From Candidatus Solincola tengchongensis (GTDB lineage: Bacteria > Actinomycetota > Geothermincolia > Geothermincolales > RBG-13-55-18): a stretch of 11,885 nt of DNA. Position 1 is the stretch's first letter; each line of letters begins with the position of its first letter. Location: contig JACVJH010000213.1 of NCBI GenBank assembly GCA_015711895.1, positions 1-11,885 on the forward strand, written 5' to 3'. This document shows positions 6,704 through 11,885 of this stretch, piece after piece. The notes beneath the pieces were generated by a model that saw nothing but the letters and a program-made list of their open reading frames with translations, searched no databases and was not told where the DNA came from. Position numbers and translations under genes: made by a program.

Positions 6704-6716
6704 CCTGACGGTCAGG
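6704..6716. promoter_or_regulatory. Operator-like palindrome upstream of the Fe-S regulator-like gene
   Basis: CCTGAC-G-GTCAGG is a perfect 6-1-6 inverted repeat, 45 bases before the GTG of a gene whose N-terminus looks DNA-binding. It could be a self-regulatory site. No clear -10 box is adjacent, so placement relative to a promoter is unknown. Confidence 0.3.
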
Positions 6717-6761
6717 GGGTAGAGGAAGCGGGAATCCACACCGAGAGGAAGGGGGATAAAG

Positions 6762-7853
6762 GTGAGCGGGGACGAGGTGTATCGTAAGTTGAGGGATTTT
6801 CTCGATCGTATGCCTCTCGGCTTCCCCTCCACCTCCAGCGGGGTGGAGCTCCGTATCCTGAAGAGGCTTTTCAGCGAGGAAGAGGCGGAGATGGCGGTGC
6901 ACCTCTCCCCGCTGCCCGAGGATGCCGAGACCATAGCCGGAAGATGCGGGATGGACGTGGCTTATGTGTCGGGAAAGCTGGAGGACATGTCCAGAAAAGG
7001 GCTAGTCTTTCGAACCCGCAGGGGAGGACGCACCTTCTACAACACGGCTCCCTTCATGATCGGGCTCTACGAGTATTCAGTGGAGAAGATGGACGAGGAG
7101 CTGGCATCCCTTTACCGCGAATATTACGAGGCCGCCTATATGATGGAAATGGCTGCCAGCGGCATCCCCGGGTTCAAGGTCCTTCCCATCGGGGAGCGCG
7201 TCCAGGCCCCTCTCACCGCCTTTCCTTACCTGGACCTGGTGGAGGAGGTGAAAAGGGCGCGTGTCATCTCGGTGGCCGATTGCATCTGCCGCAAGGAGGC
7301 CGCAATGACAGGGGAGGCTTGCGGTTACCCGAGGGAGACCTGTCTGAGCTTCGGCGCCGCGGCAGAGTATTACATCGAGAACGGGATAGGGCGAGAGATC
7401 GACGCCGAGGAAGCGTTGAGGATCTTGCGCCAGGCGGACGAGGCGGGCCTCATCCATGCCGGGGTGAACACCAAGCACCTCTCCAACATCTGCAACTGCT
7501 GCCCCTGCTGCTGCGCCTCGATGAAGGGGATCACCAAGAGGGGTATGGATAAGCGGTATTTCCTCAACGCTTTATTCGAGGCGGTGGTTGACGCGGAGGA
7601 ATGTACCGCCTGCGAGGTCTGCGTGGGGCGCTGTCCGGTGGGGGCGGTGCGGGTGGAGGAGGAGGCGGCGGTGGTGGACCGAGAGAGGTGCCTGGGGTGC
7701 GGCCTGTGCGCCGGGACCTGTCCCGCGGAGGCCATCTCCGTCGTCCTCCGGGAGGACCGTGAGGAACCCTTCGAGCGCGTGGTGGACATGGGCCTGGCCA
7801 TCCTGGAAAGGAAGGGCGTGGAGCGTGGAGGCGGTCTCGGCAAACCGAGTTAA
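6762..7853 (+). CDS. Winged-helix-like / cysteine-rich / 2x[4Fe-4S] ferredoxin fusion protein
   Basis: A 363-residue cytosolic protein with a GTG start and AGGAAGGGGG at 6746-6755 (6-base spacing). Residues about 28-100 look like a winged helix: a helical stretch, then AETIAGRCGMDVAYVSGKLE as the helix-turn-helix, then LVFRTRRGGRTFYNTAP as the wing. The middle part has CICR (C174, C176), C187 and C194, then the dense cluster CNCCPCCC (C244-C251, six cysteines in eight residues). The C-terminus has two bacterial ferredoxin motifs, C281/284/287-C291P and C310/313/316-C320P, each binding a [4Fe-4S] cluster. The protein has 19 cysteines and must be an anaerobic-type redox protein. Similar 4Fe-4S proteins occur in anaerobes but have no assigned role that I know. 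It may be a redox sensor or an electron donor, perhaps for corrinoid reactivation next to the methyltransferase (inference). Confidence 0.88.
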   Translation: MSGDEVYRKLRDFLDRMPLGFPSTSSGVELRILKRLFSEEEAEMAVHLSPLPEDAETIAGRCGMDVAYVSGKLEDMSRKGLVFRTRRGGRTFYNTAPFMIGLYEYSVEKMDEELASLYREYYEAAYMMEMAASGIPGFKVLPIGERVQAPLTAFPYLDLVEEVKRARVISVADCICRKEAAMTGEACGYPRETCLSFGAAAEYYIENGIGREIDAEEALRILRQADEAGLIHAGVNTKHLSNICNCCPCCCASMKGITKRGMDKRYFLNALFEAVVDAEECTACEVCVGRCPVGAVRVEEEAAVVDRERCLGCGLCAGTCPAEAISVVLREDREEPFERVVDMGLAILERKGVERGGGLGKPS

Positions 7854-7952
7854 GAGAACGTCGTTAGGTTGCCGGGACTGGCGCGTGGGTTACGAGACCT
7901 TTTTGACTACCTCGGAGAGCTCATGGCCGGGTTGTCTCTCTGCCCCTCAAAC

Positions 7953-7982
7953 GCCGGCTGTCCCTATGTGACCGGCTTTTTT
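7953..7982 (+). terminator. Intrinsic terminator after the Fe-S protein gene
   Basis: GCCGG (7953-7957) pairs with CCGGC (7972-7976), directly followed by six Ts (7977-7982). The stem is short, with a 14-base loop that may itself pair (GTC/GAC). It lies 100 bases after the TAA of the Fe-S gene on the same strand. Confidence 0.55.
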
Positions 7983-8411
7983 ACCTTCCTTTGTCCTTGC
8001 GGCTTCGCGGAGAACCACCCGACGGATCGTTGGTTTTGGGGCTACGACGGCACCTGCACCGTGCCCTCGTCATTCCATTGGGGAAGAGCGAGGGTTGGTA
8101 CTGGATTCGGAGAGGGGGGCGGAAAAACGCCGTAACCTGTTGAGAGCCCGATGACCATATTGCCGGGCGCGGGGTTTCATAGCGAAAATACGGGAGCGGG
8201 CGAGATCCCGTCACTTCCTCATCGCGCACGGTGAGCCATGTGGTCGCGGAGGGCGAGGGGAAGCGGCGGCATTTTGACGCCTATACAACGGACTTACGGG
8301 CTGAGGAGCGTGCCCGCCGCCGTCAGGGATTCCACTGCCGGACTCGGGGTGTGCGCTGTTCGCATCGGATAGGGACGTACGAACGCGGGAACCTCATCGC
8401 CCTTCAAACAG
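7983..8411. other. Intergenic region, no gene seen
   Basis: This stretch lies between the plus-strand terminator and the 3' end of the minus-strand tRNA. Open frames here have no ribosome site and no recognisable motif. Short stems (GGCG/CGCC near 8117, CGGGA/TCCCG near 8190) are unremarkable for this base composition. No tRNA terminator with a T-run was found. Confidence 0.5.
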
Positions 8412-8488
<77 letters not shown>

Positions 8489-8497
8489 ACGGGATAT

Positions 8498-8526
8498 ATT
8501 ATGGGTTTCGCCAGGGCAAAACGCAA
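8498..8526 (-). promoter_or_regulatory. Promoter of tRNA-Lys
   Basis: On the minus strand TTGCGT (8521-8526) and CATAAT (8498-8503) are separated by exactly 17 bases. The -10 ends 9 bases before the first tRNA base, so transcription would start close to the mature 5' end. Confidence 0.55.
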
Positions 8527-8816
8527 GCCGTTCATGCCCTTTGAATGGAGCGTCAGGAGATTGCCCCTTTGTTCTTCTGTTTGCTTGTTTTGCCGGGATG
8601 ACGGGCGCCATGTAAAAAGCCTTCAAACCCGAAAGCGAAAACCGAAAAGACACGGCACCGTGTACGGTCTAACGGAGTTTTTTAGCCAGGCCGTTGATCC
8701 TTCGGAGAAGGCAAGGCGGTTGGAAAATCGACCTCTTTAAACACTGCCATCATCCCGTGACAAGTATTTCGTGCACATGACGTGGGCCGCTCGAATCCTC
8801 AGGCCGGAAAAGATTC
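8527..8816. other. Intergenic region between tRNA-Lys and HU terminator
   Basis: No gene is supported. ACACGG/CCGTGT at 8650-8663 forms a tight inverted repeat, and a run of six Ts lies about 15 bases further on the plus strand, but no plus-strand gene precedes it. The plus-strand frame that crosses 8231-8740 is an artefact of the antisense tRNA. Confidence 0.45.
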
Positions 8817-8836
8817 GCCGCCCCTTGCGGGGCGGC
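8817..8836 (-). terminator. Terminator of the HU gene
   Basis: A perfect 8-base stem, GCCGCCCC/GGGGCGGC, with a four-base loop, lies 47 bases after the HU stop. On the minus strand it is followed by GAATCTTTTCC, a weak T-rich tail; on the plus strand by TTTAGG. The stem is very stable and symmetrical, so it may also stop transcription coming the other way. Confidence 0.7.
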
Positions 8837-8883
8837 TTTAGGTGAGCGATGCTTCCGTCGACTTCGGCGTGGTGCGAACGTTT

Positions 8884-9165
8884 CTACTTCTTGCCCGATA
8901 CCGCCTTCTTCAGGGCCGCACCGGGCTTGAAGGACACCACCTTGGTGGCCTTGATCTTGATGGGCTCCCCCGTCCTCGGGTTGACCCCCTTGCGCGCCGC
9001 GCGCTTCTTCACCTCCCAGGTGCCGAAGCCCACCAGGGTGACCTTCTCACCCTTCTTCAGCGCGCCGGTGACGATGTCGATGGTGCTGTCCACTGCAGCG
9101 GCGGCGTCCTTTTTGCTCATCTTGGTGCTTTTGGCCACTGCGTCGATCAGTTCTGCCTTGTTCAT
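8884..9165 (-). CDS. hup: HU-family histone-like DNA-binding protein
   Basis: A 93-residue protein covering the whole HU/IHF fold (usual length 90-95). The N-terminal helices MNKAELIDAVA and the dimerisation region are followed by the family signature GFGTWEVKKRAARKGVNPRT at about residues 47-66. The DNA-intercalating proline is in NPRTGEPI. A lysine-rich C-terminus follows (KPGAALKKAVSGKK), without the long Lys/Ala tail of mycobacterial HupB. It forms dimers that bend and compact DNA in the nucleoid. The ATG has an excellent AGGAGGT (9171-9177), fitting high expression. The stop is TAG. It appears to be transcribed alone, from the AT-rich region at 9180-9300 to the terminator at 8817-8836. 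HU is sure; which paralogue cannot be told. Confidence 0.97.
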   Translation of the reverse strand: MNKAELIDAVAKSTKMSKKDAAAAVDSTIDIVTGALKKGEKVTLVGFGTWEVKKRAARKGVNPRTGEPIKIKATKVVSFKPGAALKKAVSGKK

Positions 9166-9244
9166 GGTTCACCTCCTTTTCCGTTTATTTTCAATAGAAT
9201 AATTCGCTTTCATAATCTTTTTTCCTTTATTTATCCAAAATAAA

Positions 9245-9288
9245 CCCGAAAAAAGGCCCATTTTCGGGATTATATTTGGAAAATGGCC
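9245..9288. repeat. Nested inverted repeats around the HU -10 box
   Basis: Repeat A: CCCGAAAA (9245-9252) with TTTTCGGG (9261-9268), 8 pairs and an 8-base loop. Repeat B: GGCCcATTTTC (9255-9265) with GAAAATGGCC (9279-9288), 10 pairs with one extra base. They share 9261-9265, so only one can form. The TATAAT lies in the loop of B and directly abuts A. On the minus strand A is followed by TTTATTTT, so it could also be a terminator for the HEAT-repeat gene upstream or an early attenuator of HU. Confidence 0.55.
9269..9274 (-). promoter_or_regulatory. -10 box of the HU promoter
   Basis: A perfect TATAAT on the minus strand, about 95 bases upstream of the HU start, inside a strongly AT-rich island. 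No good -35 hexamer lies 16-18 bases upstream. A weaker alternative further down is TTGGAT - 17 bases - TTATGA. Confidence 0.5.
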
Positions 9289-9504
9289 GAAAACACGAAA
9301 AAAACCGTCGGAAAGTGACGTTGGAAGCGGGGCGGGAACAAGGGGAAAGGATCCGTCTGTGGTACGCGTAACCCGAGGCAGAGAGGATGCTGCATGCGAC
9401 AGGGATGTTGTAGGCCCTCTGCGCGGCCTCGTCCCTTATTCCCTCACCTATTTCGGATGACTGGGCGTGATGCGTGGCATGCGTGGCGCCAGCACGGAAG
9501 GCCC
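9289..9504. other. Non-coding stretch between the HEAT-repeat gene and the HU promoter
   Basis: Together with the HU promoter and leader this makes a 339-base gap (9166-9504). The part next to the HU promoter has A-runs (CACGAAAAAAACCG near 9295). No gene with a ribosome site is visible on either strand. The only repeat is the 9-base tandem pair at 9470-9487. Confidence 0.45.
9470..9487. repeat. Two tandem copies of a 9-base unit
   Basis: ATGCGTGGC occurs twice back to back, just downstream of the HEAT-repeat gene stop. It is too short to assign a role. Confidence 0.5.
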
Positions 9505-10299
9505 TCAATCCTGGGCGGCTTCGCCTATGGCCTGGAGAGCATCCTCGATGGCCTTGATGACCCGCTCCCTCCCTTCCCTCTCCCGGGCGCTTATCAGGGG
9601 CTCGACGGCTTTCCTGCTCCCGATTCTGCCCAGGGCCCGTGCCGCTTCCAGCACGTCGGTCTCGATGTCGCTCTCCAGGAGGGGAAGCAGATAATCGATG
9701 GCCCTCAAGCAGTGCATCTCCCCCAGGACACGGGCTGCCACCGCCCTTACCCCTGCGGACTGGTCGGCGAGCATCTCGCTTATGGGGACCCACAGGGTCG
9801 GTTCGCCCATGTTGGAGAGGGATTCCACGGCTCGCAGCCTCACGATGCTGGCCGTATCCCCCAGTGCCTCGACGAGGAAGGGGATGGCGCGCCGGTCTCC
9901 AAGCTTGCCCAGCGCCCGGACCGAGCTGTAACGGAGGGAGAGGTTGTGGCTGCGGGTGACCCTGCAGAGCATCGGGACCACCTGGACGTCGCCGATCTCC
10001 GCCAGGGCATCCACGATGAACTGCCCCACGCCTGAGGTCTCCTTTTCCAGGCGATCCAGGAGGTGGCGCACGGCGCGGCGGTCCCCGATCAGGCCCAGGG
10101 CCCTCGCCGCTCCCTTGCGGACATCGGGGTTCTCGTGGGTCAGGGCCTCTATGAGGACGGGCAGTGCGTTCTGCCCCTGGGAAGCCAACAGGTCGGAAGC
10201 CGTCATGCGCATATAGGGCTGGGGATGACCCATGGCCTCGACCAGGGAGCGAAGGTCTCCCCTGGCTGCCAGTTTCTGTAAATCCTCCCTGCCTTTCAT
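9505..10299 (-). CDS. HEAT-repeat (PBS-lyase-like) protein
   Basis: A 264-residue soluble protein made almost entirely of about eight HEAT-like helical pairs with a period near 31 residues. Repeating elements are visible: DVRKGAARALGLIGDRRAV, SLRYSSVRALGKLGDRRAI, SIVRLRAVESLSNMGEPTL, GVRAVAARVLGEMHCLRAI and DVLEAARALGRIGSRKAV. Such arrays form a curved solenoid that binds other proteins, and some members act on phycobilins; nothing suggests phycobilin work here. There is no signal peptide or enzyme motif. The gene starts 22 bases after the phosphoesterase stop and lacks a good Shine-Dalgarno, so it is probably translated from a shared mRNA with some coupling. Repeat A at 9245-9268 could end the transcript. 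Confidence 0.9.
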   Translation of the reverse strand: MKGREDLQKLAARGDLRSLVEAMGHPQPYMRMTASDLLASQGQNALPVLIEALTHENPDVRKGAARALGLIGDRRAVRHLLDRLEKETSGVGQFIVDALAEIGDVQVVPMLCRVTRSHNLSLRYSSVRALGKLGDRRAIPFLVEALGDTASIVRLRAVESLSNMGEPTLWVPISEMLADQSAGVRAVAARVLGEMHCLRAIDYLLPLLESDIETDVLEAARALGRIGSRKAVEPLISAREREGRERVIKAIEDALQAIGEAAQD

Positions 10300-10321
10300 G
10301 ATGAACTCATTTTATCATTTC

Positions 10322-11086
10322 CTACTGTCCCATACCCAGCCTTACGGCCAGCGGGACGGGAAGCCCCGCGGCCAGGACCTTTTTCTGGGTGCTCCTGTAG
10401 TCGTATTCGAGAAAACGGAATTCCACCCACATCTCATCGAGGTCCATGAGGGCCATGGTGGCCACGGGTATCCCACCGCGGTACTGGCCGCAGCTCCCCA
10501 CGTTTAAGATGTAGTGTGACCCGGGAAGGAGGCTCTCCCGATTGCCGGGCCGGATGCCGAGCTCCCTGACCTTGCGGCGTTCCGGATCGAAGGAATAAGC
10601 CGCGCATACGTGGGTGTGTCCTATGAAGCAGAGCAGGTTTGCCGGTGGAGGGTAGTCGGAGAGCAGCGACTTGAAGGCATAGCCGGCCTCGAAGGGATCG
10701 AATATGTACTCGTCGGGATCCGAGGGGGAGCCGTGAAAGAGGTAGAAACAGTCGTTCACCCGGAGGACATCGGGCAAGGAAACGAGCCAGCGGCGGTGTT
10801 CCTCAGGGAGGGCTTCGGCGGTGAAGTGAAGGGCCGCCATGGCCAGCGGGTTCATGTTGGGAAAGTTTCCCGCCTCAAGGTCCACCAGGCCGCGTTCGTG
10901 GTTGCCACGGATGCAGCGTACACCTTTTTCCCGCACCAGCTCCGTGCATTCTACGGGATTCGCGTTGTAGCCGATTATATCTCCGCAACACAACAACCTG
11001 TCGGCCCCGCAGCGTTCCGCTTCCTTCAGGACCGCTTCGAGCCCTTCCAGATTGGAGTGGATGTCCGAGAATATGGCGTATCTCAA
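10322..11086 (-). CDS. Calcineurin-like metallophosphoesterase, YfcE/MJ0936-type
   Basis: A protein of 254 residues from TTG at 11084-11086. All metallophosphoesterase motifs are present: D8-x-H10 in FSDIHSN, D36 in CCGDIIGY, N62-H63 in RGNHE, H118 in LFHGSP, and H157-x-H159 in GHTH. They bind two metal ions, usually Mn or Fe, and cleave phosphomono- or diesters; the substrate is unknown. The protein is cytosolic. A longer frame from an ATG at 11140 exists, but it would add 18 residues that contain the promoter TATAAT. GGAGG at 11095-11099 lies 8 bases before the TTG, and the conserved first strand starts right there (RYAIFSDIH). The stop is TAG. It is the first gene of a likely two-gene operon with the HEAT-repeat protein. 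Confidence 0.93.
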   Translation of the reverse strand: MRYAIFSDIHSNLEGLEAVLKEAERCGADRLLCCGDIIGYNANPVECTELVREKGVRCIRGNHERGLVDLEAGNFPNMNPLAMAALHFTAEALPEEHRRWLVSLPDVLRVNDCFYLFHGSPSDPDEYIFDPFEAGYAFKSLLSDYPPPANLLCFIGHTHVCAAYSFDPERRKVRELGIRPGNRESLLPGSHYILNVGSCGQYRGGIPVATMALMDLDEMWVEFRFLEYDYRSTQKKVLAAGLPVPLAVRLGMGQ

Positions 11087-11110
11087 AGGCGCCCCCTCCG
11101 TCTCGTCCCT

Positions 11111-11116
11111 ATTATA
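11111..11116 (-). promoter_or_regulatory. -10 box of the phosphoesterase operon
   Basis: A perfect TATAAT on the minus strand, 24 bases before the TTG start. It predicts a short leader of about 17 bases that holds just the GGAGG site. No -35 hexamer is recognisable in the GC-rich DNA upstream. Confidence 0.55.
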
Positions 11117-11235
11117 TCCGCGCGCCGCGGCGCCTCTCATGAAGGGCGCACAGCGGAGCGAAGCTCAGGGCGCCTTCGCGCCCGGGGGGACCTGATTTTA
11201 TTCCAGCCGCGAAGAGACGTCGAACCCCGGTTATG

Positions 11236-11264
11236 TGGACGCTCGATATCCGTCGGTTTATGAT
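11236..11264 (+). promoter_or_regulatory. Promoter of the lipoprotein gene
   Basis: TGGACG (11236-11241) and TATGAT (11259-11264) are separated by 17 bases. Transcription would start near 11271, giving a leader of about 17 bases with the AAGGAGG site. It is divergent from the phosphoesterase promoter about 120 bases away. Confidence 0.5.
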
Positions 11265-11287
11265 TTAGGCGAGGAAAGGAGGGCAGG

Positions 11288-11885
11288 ATGAAGAGAATTT
11301 CCCTGCTTGTTGCCGTCTGCCTGTTGGCCACCGCCGCATGGGGCTGCGGAAAGGGAAGCTCCGCGGAGTCGCGTAAGGCCGACCTGGAAACGGAGGTGAT
11401 GCCCCTCCTGGATGATTCCATCCGGGCCATGTCCGAACTGAGGGGCTATCGCATGAAGGGGTCCATGGAGATGAGCGCGGGGAGCGGAGATGCGTCAGGT
11501 TCGGGGACCCTGCGTATGGAGATACGGTCCGAGGTCGAGAACACTGATGGACGGGCCAACCAGTATATCCACATGGAAATGGGGGGCCTAGCCACCGAGG
11601 CCTATATCTACGGGGATTACTTTTACCAGGAGGTCCCGGGGCAGGGATGGACGAAGAGCAGCCTCGCCCAGTACCAGGTCCAGAATCTGAGCACCGGGGT
11701 GATTAGCGAGGAACAGATGCGGCTCATAGCGGAGACGGTGGAGGAGGCCACCGTCCGGGATAAGGGCGAGGACGGGAAGGAGATGGTGCTGCTCTTGGGC
11801 AAGGAATTTCTTCTCCGATCCCTGGAACGTTGCCGGGAGGAAGCGGGAGACGCGGCCGAAGGCCAGGTGGAGCAGTGGATGTCGG
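11288..11885 (+). CDS. Putative lipoprotein of unknown function, C-terminus off the right edge
   Basis: Starts at ATG with AAGGAGG at 11276-11282 and stays open for 199 codons to the window end. The N-terminus MKRISLLVAVCLLATAAWGC is a lipoprotein signal peptide: basic start, hydrophobic core, and Cys20 after Ala-Trp-Gly, slightly off the usual lipobox because of the Trp. A Gly/Ser-rich linker follows, then alternating strands (YRMKGSMEMSAG, GTLRMEIRSEV, YIHMEMGG, EAYIYGDYFYQEVPGQGWTK). This is a beta-rich layout like LolA/LppX-type or DUF6612-type lipoproteins, which hold lipids or have no known role. This family guess is from pattern only. It is anchored on the outer face of the cytoplasmic membrane. 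Confidence 0.82.
   Translation, partial: MKRISLLVAVCLLATAAWGCGKGSSAESRKADLETEVMPLLDDSIRAMSELRGYRMKGSMEMSAGSGDASGSGTLRMEIRSEVENTDGRANQYIHMEMGGLATEAYIYGDYFYQEVPGQGWTKSSLAQYQVQNLSTGVISEEQMRLIAETVEEATVRDKGEDGKEMVLLLGKEFLLRSLERCREEAGDAAEGQVEQWMS

Larger units (their letters stand above)
6465..6761 (+). other. Intergenic leader with several hairpins
   Basis: This 297-base gap lies between the subtilase and the Fe-S protein gene. A 77-codon frame that overlaps the subtilase stop is Gly/Arg-rich and looks like chance. The stretch 6500-6580 is rich in short inverted repeats, including CGCAAG/CTTGCG at 6500-6518 and two overlapping stems at 6533-6580. A TTGACA at 6642-6647 is a perfect -35 hexamer, but I find no -10 at 16-18 bases. 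It is also the left half of the inverted repeat TTGAC...GTCAA (6642-6658). Confidence 0.45.

Noticed and set aside
7869..8135. Plus-strand frame of 88 codons after the Fe-S gene
   Set aside because: TTG start without a ribosome site, and it crosses the likely terminator at 7953-7982.
9227..9793. Minus-strand frame of 188 codons across the HEAT gene end and HU promoter
   Set aside because: It is out of frame with the HEAT repeats, is basic and repetitive, and runs through the HU promoter palindromes.

Overview
The window is GC-rich chromosomal DNA from a bacterium. Shine-Dalgarno sites are mostly strong, GTG and TTG starts are frequent, and there is a single tRNA and a lysine-rich HU protein. 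The mix of an acyl-CoA synthetase, a corrinoid-type UROD-family methyltransferase, a cysteine-rich Fe-S protein and a KP-43-like subtilase suggests an anaerobic or thermophilic, deep-branching actinobacterium or a relative. This is inference; no 16S or other decisive marker is present. There is no CRISPR array, insertion sequence, phage gene or obvious genomic island.

Layout. Positions 1-1230 (minus) hold the N-terminal 410 codons of an AMP-forming acyl-CoA synthetase that runs off the left edge. Positions 1625-2556 (minus) hold a small membrane protein followed by a cupin. The membrane protein ends at an amber codon, but the same frame stays open for 52 more codons, encodes another good membrane helix, and closes in an ATGA overlap with the cupin start. 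The cupin also has a perfect -10 box placed for a leaderless transcript. Positions 2557-3325 are a long, mostly empty gap with one doubtful zinc-ribbon mini-ORF. Positions 3326-6464 (plus) hold a tightly packed pair: a UROD/MtaA-family methyltransferase and a secreted KP-43-like subtilase. Positions 6762-7853 (plus) hold a protein with a helix-turn-helix-like N-terminus, a dense cysteine cluster and two ferredoxin clusters, followed by an intrinsic terminator. Positions 7983-8816 are non-coding except for tRNA-Lys(CTT) on the minus strand. Positions 8884-9165 (minus) hold HU, with a clear terminator and a promoter region built of overlapping inverted repeats. Positions 9505-11086 (minus) hold a likely two-gene operon of a calcineurin-like phosphoesterase and a HEAT-repeat protein. 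A divergent promoter region then leads to a lipoprotein gene that runs off the right edge.

How the genes may work together. The clearest functional link is between the UROD-family methyltransferase, usually a corrinoid/methyl-transfer enzyme, and the Fe-S protein just downstream, which could supply electrons or sense redox state. The subtilase between them does not fit that theme. The other genes look like housekeeping or general functions. I found no complete, clearly novel defence or mobile system. The observations most worth a second look are the amber-interrupted membrane gene, the Cys-dense regulator/ferredoxin fusion, the altered subtilase motifs, and the nested palindromes at the HU promoter.
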